Source: an uncultured Collinsella sp.
Lineage (GTDB): Bacteria; Actinomycetota; Coriobacteriia; Coriobacteriales; Coriobacteriaceae
DNA: 10,647 nucleotides
NCBI GenBank assembly: GCA_934654515.1
Contig: CAKUGA010000041.1
Coordinates: forward strand, 1 to 10,647
Direction: 5' to 3'
The notes beneath the pieces were generated by a model that had not been told where the DNA came from, ran no database searches, and saw only the letters and a program-made list of their open reading frames with translations. Shown here piece by piece: positions 1 through 5,641 of this stretch (its first letter is position 1; each line of letters begins with the position of its first letter). A program made the position numbers and the translations under genes.

Positions 1-311
1 GCAATCTCCAGGTAATCGCGCACGTCATCCCAAATTTGCGGTGCGTCCGGATCTTCCCAATCGCCGTCATGGTTACCACGTATGAGCGTCACGTTTTGGC
101 AGGCAATACGCTCGCGCAGGCGCACGGCCTCTGCCATGGGCAGGCGATACGTAAAGTCTCCCAGGATATAGAGGCGGTCGTCCGCAGCCACGCACTCGTT
201 AATGGCGTCAATAACCTTGCGGTTCATCTCCTCGACAGAGGCGAACGGCCGATCCATATCGTGCAGGATATTCGTATCGCCCAAGTGCAGGTCGGCGGTA
301 AACCACATCAT
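1..311 (-). CDS. Metallophosphoesterase, N-terminal part (cut by window start)
   Basis: Calcineurin-like metallophosphoesterase, expected to be a metal-dependent phosphohydrolase of the cytosol; the substrate cannot be told. The first 103 residues are visible. They begin MMWFTADLHLGDTNIL, which is motif I (D-x-H, Asp7 and His9). ILGDF near residue 57-61 is motif II and IRGNHDGDW near residue 81-89 is the GNHD motif III. The rest of the domain lies outside the window. I chose the ATG at 311 because GAGG lies about 9 bases upstream; an in-frame ATG at 326 has no such site and would add five residues. The gene lies downstream of, and on the same strand as, the small acidic protein at 378-557. 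Family assignment is firm; the substrate is unknown. Confidence 0.9.
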   Translation of the reverse strand, partial: MMWFTADLHLGDTNILHDMDRPFASVEEMNRKVIDAINECVAADDRLYILGDFTYRLPMAEAVRLRERIACQNVTLIRGNHDGDWEDPDAPQIWDDVRDYLEI

Positions 312-351
312 CGTCTCTGTCCTCATTTCGCAACGCGTATAAGACCTGTTT

Positions 352-381
352 AGTATACAGACGCGGCGATGAGACGGTCAC
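352..381 (-). promoter_or_regulatory. Possible promoter for the metallophosphoesterase gene
   Basis: Read on the minus strand, TATACT (357-352) resembles a -10 box and GTGACC (381-376) a weak -35 box, with an 18-base spacer. It would start a short leader before the ATG at 311. It overlaps the last codons of the small protein gene upstream. This is a pattern match only. Confidence 0.35.
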
Positions 382-557
382 CCAAAGAGCCCGCCGAACA
401 GACCTCGGCGACGCTTGTCCTGCTTTTTCGAAGCGTCATCCCGCGCCTTCTTGCCCTGCCGCTTCTTACGGTCCTGCTCCAACTCATCGTCATCGAGTAG
501 CATATCCCACTCAAACGGATCGTCTGTCAGATCGAACAGGTCATCGTCATCAAACAT
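378..557 (-). CDS. Small acidic/basic hypothetical protein (59 aa)
   Basis: I do not recognise a family. The 59 residues are sharply zoned. The N-terminal half is acidic, starting MFDDDDLFDLTDDPFEWD and continuing to LLDDDELEQD. Residues 30-51 are strongly basic (RKKRQGKKAR, then KKQDKRRR). The end is a glycine/phenylalanine repeat, GLFGGLFG. There is no signal peptide or membrane segment, so it is probably cytosolic and may bind a protein or nucleic acid through its charges. A good ribosome binding site (AGAGAGG, about 5 bases before the ATG) supports translation. Its stop lies 66 bases before the metallophosphoesterase start, so the two could be co-transcribed. The designed-looking charge pattern and the binding site make it more likely real than chance. 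Confidence 0.6.
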   Translation of the reverse strand: MFDDDDLFDLTDDPFEWDMLLDDDELEQDRKKRQGKKARDDASKKQDKRRRGLFGGLFG

Positions 558-575
558 GACTGCCTCTCTTACCGA

Positions 576-755
576 TTAGCGAGCATCCACCACATAGTTG
601 AGAAGTCTACGGGCCCGTGCGGACACAAATTCATCCTGTCTGCGTCTTTCAATCGCTTGCCGCAACGCTTGCGCGGCGGAACGCTTACAGCTAAGATAGA
701 GACACGGATGGCACCCGTGGCTGCGGGTCTTGCCAACTCCGATACACGTTTTCAT
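576..755 (-). CDS. Doubtful small ORF with a Cys/His cluster (59 aa)
   Basis: An open frame of 59 codons that I do not recognise. The N-terminal part has four cysteines and two histidines (Cys4, then HGCHPC around residues 13-18, and Cys23), which could bind a metal. The rest is a basic, helix-prone segment (ALRQAIERRRQDE and onward to LLNYVVDAR). Against it: there is no ribosome binding site before the ATG, and 59 codons can stay open by chance at this GC content. The frame is the same as that of the mini-peptide at 792-875, whose stop codon lies upstream. It ends 18 bases before the start of the 378-557 gene. It is the only candidate gene in the 558-791 stretch, which otherwise shows nothing clear. 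Confidence 0.25.
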   Translation of the reverse strand: MKTCIGVGKTRSHGCHPCLYLSCKRSAAQALRQAIERRRQDEFVSARARRLLNYVVDAR

Positions 756-791
756 CGTGAGAAGTGGCCGTCTTCGCTTACGCGGGGGCGG

Positions 792-875
792 CTATTTCAT
801 TCGGCCGATAAACAGGCCGAGTTCGATAGCCGCGATCAACAACGCCAATAACGAAATAACATCGCTTACGTTCAT
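792..875 (-). CDS. 27-residue membrane peptide, type I toxin-like
   Basis: The peptide is MNVSDVISLLALLIAAIELG followed by LFIGRMK. It has a short N-terminus with one acidic residue, a single hydrophobic helix from about residue 6 to 23, and a basic RMK end. This is the layout of TxpA/BsrG/holin-like type I toxins, which insert in the membrane. A ribosome binding site (AAGGGA) lies 6 bases before the ATG but is held in a hairpin (877-901), as is common for such toxin mRNAs. It lies alone behind the aldehyde dehydrogenase terminator. I have not identified an antitoxin RNA. The family match rests on design rather than sequence identity; it could also be a small regulatory or orphan membrane peptide. 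It is too short for ordinary gene finders. Confidence 0.5.
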   Translation of the reverse strand: MNVSDVISLLALLIAAIELGLFIGRMK

Positions 876-876
876 A

Positions 877-901
877 CCAAATCCCTTCTAAAGGGAGTTG
901 G
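877..901 (-). promoter_or_regulatory. Hairpin hiding the ribosome binding site of the mini-peptide
   Basis: On the minus strand the message reads CCAA-C-TCCCTT-TAG-AAGGGA-T-TTGG, then T and ATG. Six base pairs close a 3-base loop; one C/T mismatch separates them from four outer pairs. AAGGGA is the Shine-Dalgarno sequence, so translation should be blocked unless the stem is opened. There is no T run, so it is not a typical terminator. Confidence 0.6.
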
Positions 902-928
902 CCCATCCGTGCTCCATAGCAGTAGTCT

Positions 929-973
929 AACGCAAAATGCGGGTAATAGGAACATCTGTTCGTATTACCCGCA
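929..973 (-). terminator. Terminator-like hairpin after the aldehyde dehydrogenase gene
   Basis: TGCGGGTAATA (938-948) pairs perfectly with TATTACCCGCA (963-973). Past one mismatch, GAACA and TGTTC extend the stem towards a tiny loop. On the minus strand the stem is followed by TTTTGCGTT, a weak T tract. It starts 8 bases after the stop at 981, so it probably ends the alcohol/aldehyde dehydrogenase message, perhaps incompletely. Confidence 0.6.
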
Positions 974-980
974 CCCTTTT

Positions 981-2360
981 CTAGTGCACAAACATGCGCA
1001 CGAACTTGTGCTTCCAGCTTGCGTAAGGGGCATAGCGGAACGGCACGTCCAGCCACGTTGCCTTGTTCACGATGCTCTTCTTGTGGCTAAACGTATCGAA
1101 GCTCTCGCGTCCATGGTACTGTCCCATACCGCTCGCCCCCATGCCGCCAAAGCCCATATGGCTCGTGGCCAAATGCATAATGGTGTCATTAACACAGCCG
1201 CCACCAAAGGGCACGTAACGCACAAAGCGCTGCTGAACCTCACGGTCCTGGCTAAAGATATACAGGGCCAGCGGCGTCGGACGATCCGTGATAAACGTCT
1301 CGACCTCGTCCAGGCTCTCAAACGTCAGCACCGGCAAGATGGGACCGAAAATCTCCTCCTGCATCACGGCATCCTCGGGCGTCACGCCGTCCAGGATCGT
1401 CGGCTCAATCTTGAGCGAGGCCTCGCGCGCAGCACCTCCCAGCACAACCTTGTCGGGGTCGATCAGTCCACGCACGCGCGCGAAATGCTTGGCATTGACG
1501 ATATGGCCGTAGTCCTCGTTGTCGAGCGGGTGCTCGCCAAACATGCGGCGGACCTCTTCCTTGATAAGACCCAACAGCTCGTCGTGCACGCGCGCATCGA
1601 CCAGCAGGTAGTCGGGCGCTACACAGGTCTGGCCCACGTTGAGCCACTTACCAAAGGCGATGCGGCGTGCTGCCACGCGCAAGTTTGCCGTGGCGTCCAC
1701 GATGCAGGGGCTCTTGCCGCCCAGCTCAAGTGTCACGGGCGTGAGGTTTTTGCTCGCGCGCTCCATGACGAGCTTGCCGACCGGAACGCTGCCGGTAAAG
1801 AAAATCTTATCCCAGCACTCATCGAGCAGCGCCTCGTTCTCGGCACGACCGCCCTCGACGACTGTCACCAAGCGCGGATCGAACGCTTCCTCGCAAATCT
1901 GTTTGAGCACGGCGCTCGACGCCGGCGCATAGGCACTCGGCTTGACAACCACGGTGTTGCCCGCGGCAAGGGCACCGGCAAGCGGTTCGAGCGTCAGCAA
2001 AAACGGATAGTTCCAAGGCGCCATGATCAGCGTCACGCCATAGGGAACCGGCTGCGTCTTGCACACGCTAATGGCGTTGGCAAGGTCACATGGACGCAGG
2101 TGTGCACGGCTCCATCGGACCACGTGCGCAATCTGATGGCGAATCTCGGAAAGCGACGTGCCGATCTCGCACATATACGCCTCGTCATGCGACTTACCCA
2201 AATCGGTCTTGAGCGCATGGGCGATATCGTCCTCGTGTGCCCGAACCGCATCGCGCAGGCGCATGAGCGCGCGGCGGCGAGCATCGACATCAAACGTGGC
2301 ATGCGTCTTAAAATAGGCGCGCTGGCCGCTAACGATGCGCGCGATTTCCTCGGTGTTCAT
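981..2360 (-). CDS. NAD(P)-dependent aldehyde dehydrogenase, class 3-like
   Basis: Oxidises an aldehyde to the carboxylic acid with NAD(P)+ in the cytosol. At 459 residues it has the length of the short class 3/YwdH-like branch. Visible motifs: APWNYPF (114-120, with Asn116), Lys140 in VVVKPS, FTGSVPVGK (188-196), LELGGKSP (211-218, Glu212 as general base), NVGQTC (241-246, Cys246 as nucleophile), EEIFGP (335-340), and the HGRESFDTFSHKKS signature near 416-429. The basic RYAPY end is typical of this branch. The start is set by AGGAGGG just before the ATG; only 8 bases separate it from the stop of the alcohol dehydrogenase gene, so the two are translated from one message. All catalytic residues are present. 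The substrate is not evident; pairing with an iron alcohol dehydrogenase suggests alcohol-aldehyde-acid interconversion. Confidence 0.95.
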   Translation of the reverse strand: MNTEEIARIVSGQRAYFKTHATFDVDARRRALMRLRDAVRAHEDDIAHALKTDLGKSHDEAYMCEIGTSLSEIRHQIAHVVRWSRAHLRPCDLANAISVCKTQPVPYGVTLIMAPWNYPFLLTLEPLAGALAAGNTVVVKPSAYAPASSAVLKQICEEAFDPRLVTVVEGGRAENEALLDECWDKIFFTGSVPVGKLVMERASKNLTPVTLELGGKSPCIVDATANLRVAARRIAFGKWLNVGQTCVAPDYLLVDARVHDELLGLIKEEVRRMFGEHPLDNEDYGHIVNAKHFARVRGLIDPDKVVLGGAAREASLKIEPTILDGVTPEDAVMQEEIFGPILPVLTFESLDEVETFITDRPTPLALYIFSQDREVQQRFVRYVPFGGGCVNDTIMHLATSHMGFGGMGASGMGQYHGRESFDTFSHKKSIVNKATWLDVPFRYAPYASWKHKFVRMFVH

Positions 2361-2368
2361 GGACCCTC

Positions 2369-3589
2369 CTAGTTCTCGTCCTCAAACATACCACCCGCGA
2401 CGACCTCGTACATATGCTCGAGCTCCACACGGTCCATCAAAAGCGGGACAGGATACAGCGGATTGGCCTCGGCATCGGCATGGGCGGCCATTTGCGGAAT
2501 ATCGGAGCGGCGAATACCCGAGACGTATTTAGGAATTCCCAAGGCATCGTTCATGCGATCGACCCAATCGATAAAGGCCTCGGCAGCCAAGCCGTCCTGC
2601 GCGTTAGCCGGCGCAATGCCCGCCATGCGAGCAAGATCGGCAAGCTTGGGAGCGGCAGCTTCGCCATAAGCGCGAAGCATGTGCGGCAGGATAATGGCGT
2701 TGGCCAAACCGTGCGGAATGCCGTATCGGCCACCCAGACTGTGCGCGATGGCATGCACATATCCAACATAGGAGCGCGTAAATGCGACGCCCGCCTTATA
2801 CGCCGCCGAAAGCATATTGCGACGCGCACGCATGTTGTCGCCATGCTCATAGGCCTCGAGCAAATTGTCGTGGATGAGCTGAACCGCTTGGCGCGCCATC
2901 TTGCGCGTGTAGGGCGTGGTGCTACGGCCGATAAAAGCCTCGACGGCATGCGTCAGAGCATCCATACCCGTCTGCCCCGTAATGGACGCCGGCAGCCCAC
3001 GCGTAAACTCGGGGTCGTGCACCGCAAAGCGCGGAATGAGCACAAAGTCATTGATGGGGTACTTATAGTGCGTCTCGTCGTCGGTAATCACCGCCGCGAG
3101 CGTGACTTCGCTTCCCGTACCGGCGGTAGTGGGAACCGCGATAAGCAGCGGCAGGAGACGGTGAACACGCAACAGGCCGCGCATCTTGTTGATGGGTTTG
3201 TTTGGCTGCGCAATGCGCGCGCCCACGCCCTTGGCGCAGTCCATGGCCGAACCGCCACCAAAGCCGATAATGGCCTGGCAGTCGTTCTCGCGATACAGCG
3301 CAGCCGCTTCCTCCACATTCGAGACCGTGGGGTTCGCACGCGTTTCGGCATAGACCGTAACGCCAATCCCCTTGGACGCGAGCGCGCGCTCGAGCGGCGC
3401 CGTAAGCCCCAGACGAGCAATGCCAGGATCCGTCACGATAAGGACCTGCTGTATCGAGCGCTTTTGTAACACCGCGGGCACATCCTCGGCATGCTCCAAA
3501 ATGCGCGGCTCGGTATAGGGCAGAATCGGCAATGCGATGCGAAAAACCGTCTGATATGTTCGGCACCAGGCACGACGGGCTAGATGCAT
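2369..3589 (-). CDS. Iron-containing alcohol dehydrogenase
   Basis: Group III (Fe-type) alcohol dehydrogenase that interconverts an alcohol and an aldehyde with NAD(P)H. The chosen protein has 406 residues. Motifs: GGGSAMDCAK (111-120, nucleotide binding), TTAGTGSEVT (154-163), and the metal ligands Asp210 and His214 in MDALTHAVEA, His279 in VHAIAHSLGG and His293 in PHGLAN; the D-x3-H and H-x13-H spacings match the FucO family. The frame runs open to 3646, but I choose the ATG at 3589: it has AAGGAG 9 bases upstream, while the upstream ATG has none and would add 19 residues with no family character. It is the first gene of an operon with the aldehyde dehydrogenase at 981-2360. Three TCAACA half-sites upstream suggest a dedicated regulator. 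The substrate cannot be told from sequence. Confidence 0.93.
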   Translation of the reverse strand: MHLARRAWCRTYQTVFRIALPILPYTEPRILEHAEDVPAVLQKRSIQQVLIVTDPGIARLGLTAPLERALASKGIGVTVYAETRANPTVSNVEEAAALYRENDCQAIIGFGGGSAMDCAKGVGARIAQPNKPINKMRGLLRVHRLLPLLIAVPTTAGTGSEVTLAAVITDDETHYKYPINDFVLIPRFAVHDPEFTRGLPASITGQTGMDALTHAVEAFIGRSTTPYTRKMARQAVQLIHDNLLEAYEHGDNMRARRNMLSAAYKAGVAFTRSYVGYVHAIAHSLGGRYGIPHGLANAIILPHMLRAYGEAAAPKLADLARMAGIAPANAQDGLAAEAFIDWVDRMNDALGIPKYVSGIRRSDIPQMAAHADAEANPLYPVPLLMDRVELEHMYEVVAGGMFEDEN

Positions 3590-3607
3590 AAAGGAAACTC
3601 CTTCATT

Positions 3608-3623
3608 TGTTGATGGGTCAACA
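3608..3623. promoter_or_regulatory. Operator-like palindrome in the alcohol dehydrogenase leader
   Basis: TGTTGA-TGGG-TCAACA is a perfect 6+6 inverted repeat 19 bases upstream of the ATG at 3589. It lies between a possible -10 box (TACAAT, 3641-3636 on the minus strand) and the ribosome binding site, a position where a bound repressor would block transcription. A third TCAACA lies at 3682-3687. The regulator is not in the window. Confidence 0.45.
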
Positions 3624-3672
3624 TTTGCTCGACCGATTGTACTCATCGTGGGACGCAGGCAGCACGGTAATC

Positions 3673-3687
3673 GTTAATCAATCAACA
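3673..3687. promoter_or_regulatory. Second TCAACA site upstream of the alcohol dehydrogenase
   Basis: GTTAAT-CA-ATCAAC (3673-3686) is an imperfect palindrome (5 of 6 pairs) that contains TCAACA, the half-site found in the leader palindrome at 3608-3623. It lies upstream of the possible -10 box, in the place where an activator would bind. It shares an intergenic region with the plus-strand gene at 3778, so it could also affect that gene. Confidence 0.3.
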
Positions 3688-3777
3688 TCTTCATATTGTT
3701 CGGAGCTTCCCGGCGTCATCCGGTGTTAGTCTTTCAGAGTCCATTGGATTCACGTCCGCCGCAAAGGAGGCGCAAAG

Positions 3778-4671
3778 GTGCATGACATCTGGAACCCCTG
3801 GCATGGCTGCACGCGCGTCAGCGAGGGATGCGACAACTGCTACATGTATTACATGGACGGACAACGCGGTATCGACCCCTCCGTGATTAGAAAAAGCAAG
3901 TCGGGCTTCACCTATCCCCTCCAACGCCGACGAGACGGCAGCTACAAAGTTCGCGCCGGCGAGCTTATCCGTATCTGCATGACAAGCGATTTCCTGTTGC
4001 CCGAAGCCGATCCCTGGCGACCAGAGGTATGGGATATCATCCGCCAGAGACCCGACGTAAAGTTCTTCATTCTGACCAAACGTCCCGAGTGCTTTTGCGA
4101 CTGTCTGCCCAGCGACTGGGGCGATGGCTGGCAAAACGTCATGCTCAACGTAACCTGCGAAAACCAGCGCAGGGCAAATGAGCGGATTCCCCTCCTGCTC
4201 GCCACGCCGGCCGCACACCGCGGCATCATGTGTGCGCCGTTCATCGGAAGCGTATCGGTCGAGAAAGCCGCCCCCGGTAGCCTTGGAAAACCCGATGGAA
4301 TCGAGCAGGTCATCGCAGGCGGAGAAAACTACGCGGGAGCACGCCCCTGCCATTACGAATGGGTGCGCCAGCTGTATGCCGAATGCGTAGCGGCAAATGC
4401 GACGTTCGCTTTCATCGAAACCGGAAGCACCTTCGTTAAGGACGGGCGAACATATCACCTTCGTGGCAAAAACCTGCAAAGCGAACAGGCATGGAAATCA
4501 GGTCTCCAGCACCGCGGCCGCCAAATCGAGTGGGGCCTAAGGGACCCGCTCGGCTTGGAAATCCCCAGCTCGGAGCTTTGGGATCCACCGTATTTTGAGT
4601 GGTGTGAAACCTGCGGAAGCAAGCTTATCTGCAACGGCTGCGTGCGCTGCGGACTATGTGGGCGCTGTTAG
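3778..4671 (+). CDS. Phage Gp37/Gp68-like (DUF5131) protein with Cys-rich tail
   Basis: A 297-residue protein of the Gp37/Gp68 (DUF5131) family. The diagnostic start is WNPWHGCTRVSEGCDNCY, with Cys11, Cys18 and Cys21 spaced CX6CX2C, reminiscent of the radical SAM cluster motif but wider. Further family marks are FFILTKRPE (about 95-103), VMLNVTCEN, FIGSVSVEK and IAGGENYAGARPCHYEWVR. The usual FFFKQWG-like stretch reads FAFIETGSTF, so this is a divergent member. The last about 22 residues hold eight cysteines (CETCG, CNGC, CGLCGRC), a likely zinc ribbon. The start is GTG with AAAGGAGG 7 bases upstream, which is decisive. It is divergent from the alcohol dehydrogenase gene and stands alone, with no phage genes around it. 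The biochemical role of the family is not established; an iron-sulfur or radical SAM-like activity is inference. Confidence 0.85.
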   Translation: MHDIWNPWHGCTRVSEGCDNCYMYYMDGQRGIDPSVIRKSKSGFTYPLQRRRDGSYKVRAGELIRICMTSDFLLPEADPWRPEVWDIIRQRPDVKFFILTKRPECFCDCLPSDWGDGWQNVMLNVTCENQRRANERIPLLLATPAAHRGIMCAPFIGSVSVEKAAPGSLGKPDGIEQVIAGGENYAGARPCHYEWVRQLYAECVAANATFAFIETGSTFVKDGRTYHLRGKNLQSEQAWKSGLQHRGRQIEWGLRDPLGLEIPSSELWDPPYFEWCETCGSKLICNGCVRCGLCGRC

Positions 4672-4686
4672 ATGACAGTGGTTAAA

Positions 4687-4714
4687 TTGTTTTATTAAAA
4701 ATCATTCCTAATAG
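4687..4714 (+). promoter_or_regulatory. Probable rubrerythrin promoter
   Basis: TTGTTT (4687-4692) and TAATAG (4709-4714) are separated by 16 bases in the most AT-rich stretch of this region, about 115 bases before the rubrerythrin ATG. They match sigma-70 boxes fairly well. The leader that follows contains a hairpin (4764-4792). Confidence 0.5.
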
Positions 4715-4763
4715 GCTTCACATTCGGTCTCATTTATGGATAATAGAACTCGTCAAGACGCGC

Positions 4764-4792
4764 GTCCGGAGAGGGCCCTTACGGGACCGGAC
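4764..4792 (+). promoter_or_regulatory. Leader hairpin upstream of rubrerythrin
   Basis: GTCCGG (4764-4769) pairs with CCGGAC (4787-4792); the 17-base loop holds the self-complementary AGGGCCCT. It lies in the untranslated leader, 36 bases before the ATG. A role in mRNA stability or control is only a guess; no known riboswitch is recognised. Confidence 0.35.
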
Positions 4793-4828
4793 AAGCGCCC
4801 CATCGCCATCGATCGAAAGGATCGAATC

Positions 4829-5389
4829 ATGAAGTTTGTTTGCCCCGTTTGCGGTTATGTGGAAGAGTTCGACGGCGACCAGCTGCCCGAGGACTTCAAG
4901 TGCCCCCAGTGCGGCGTCCCCGGTTCTCGTTTTCTGAAGCAGGAGGAGGGACAGCTCGAGTGGGCTGCCGAGCACGTCGTGGGCGTCGCCAAGATGGAGG
5001 GCGTCTCCGAGGACATCGTTGCCGACCTGCGCGCCAACTTTGAGGGCGAGTGCTCCGAGGTCGGTATGTACCTGGCCATGGCTCGCGTCGCTCATCGCGA
5101 GGGCTATCCCGAGATCGGTCTGTACTGGGAGAAGGCTGCCTACGAGGAGGCCGAGCATGCCGCCAAGTTCGCTGAGCTCCTGGGCGAGGTCGTGACCGAC
5201 TCCACCAAGAAGAACCTCGAGATGCGTGTTGAGGCCGAGAACGGCGCTACCGCCGGCAAGACCGACCTCGCCAAGCGCGCCAAGGCCGCTGGCCTCGATG
5301 CCATCCACGACACCGTGCACGAGATGGCTCGCGACGAGGCTCGCCACGGCAAGGCTTTCGCCGGCCTGCTCAAGCGCTACTTCGGCTAA
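4829..5389 (+). CDS. Rubrerythrin, rubredoxin domain first (peroxide reductase)
   Basis: Reduces hydrogen peroxide to water with electrons from NAD(P)H-linked donors; protects anaerobes in the cytosol. It has 186 residues. A rubredoxin-like iron site comes first (CPVCG at 5-9, CPQCG at 25-29), followed by a ferritin-like di-iron domain with Glu74, EEAEH (106-110), Glu137 and DEARH (169-173) as likely ligands. This order is the reverse of classical rubrerythrin, as in reverse rubrerythrins and clostridial/coriobacterial NADH peroxidases. The frame is open from 4736, but the ATG at 4829 is right: it has GAAAGG upstream and starts directly at the rubredoxin fold ([10 protein letters not shown]). 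Codon use is narrower than in neighbouring genes, suggesting high expression. It is a single-gene unit between the promoter at 4687 and the terminator at 5424. Confidence 0.95.
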   Translation: MKFVCPVCGYVEEFDGDQLPEDFKCPQCGVPGSRFLKQEEGQLEWAAEHVVGVAKMEGVSEDIVADLRANFEGECSEVGMYLAMARVAHREGYPEIGLYWEKAAYEEAEHAAKFAELLGEVVTDSTKKNLEMRVEAENGATAGKTDLAKRAKAAGLDAIHDTVHEMARDEARHGKAFAGLLKRYFG

Positions 5390-5423
5390 GATAGCTGCCT
5401 GAGACATAACCTCTAGCTCAATG

Positions 5424-5454
5424 AGGCCCGGACCACACGGTTCGGGCCTTTTTT
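5424..5454 (+). terminator. Rho-independent terminator of rubrerythrin
   Basis: AGGCCCGGA (5424-5432) pairs with TTCGGGCCT (5441-5449), nine pairs including one G-U, around an 8-base loop. A run of T follows directly (5449-5454). It lies 35 bases after the rubrerythrin stop and is the clearest terminator in the window. Confidence 0.93.
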
Positions 5455-5520
5455 GTGTCTCGAGGACTCGTTAACGCCCTGAAATAGGACCGCCTTAGGC
5501 ATTGGCATCTCGTCAAAAAC

Positions 5521-5641
5521 TAAGTGAGTAGACTTTTTGGAACTTGCCGAGCACACCATCCATATTGCTTTATAAAGCCGCAGGCAAATGACTTGTTGCA
5601 AAACGGCCTGGTCGCCAAAGTGCCAAAAGTCTACTCACTTA
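5521..5641 (+). repeat. 121-bp palindromic element, copy A
   Basis: The ends are a perfect 17-bp inverted repeat, TAAGTGAGTAGACTTTT at the left and its complement at the right; with a one-base gap the pairing continues inwards. The same 121-bp unit recurs at 6942-7062 in the same orientation, with about 80% identity and no gaps by hand comparison; the right half is better conserved than the left. The terminal TAAGTGAGTAG contains TAA, TGA and TAG in three different frames. The right end supplies the last codons and the stop of the minus-strand gene at 5631. Beyond the left end, the minus strand reads GTTTTT, so this copy could also end transcription. There is no transposase gene inside; it may be a non-autonomous (MITE-like) element or a REP-type palindrome. 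Confidence 0.85.

Noticed and set aside
657..851. Plus-strand 64-codon frame in the gap before the mini-peptide
   Set aside because: No ribosome binding site, no recognisable features, and it overlaps the better-supported minus-strand mini-peptide gene.
909..2372. A 487-codon open frame on the plus strand across the aldehyde dehydrogenase gene
   Set aside because: It is the antisense shadow of a gene with complete catalytic motifs on the other strand, and its protein resembles no family and has no ribosome binding site.
2414..3469. A 351-codon plus-strand open frame across the alcohol dehydrogenase gene
   Set aside because: Antisense shadow; the minus strand carries all metal ligands and cofactor motifs of the Fe-type family.
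4730..5407. A 225-codon hydrophobic, repetitive minus-strand frame opposite rubrerythrin
   Set aside because: The leucine/glycine/valine-rich character comes from reading a GAG/GCC/CTC-biased gene backwards; the rubrerythrin motifs are on the plus strand.
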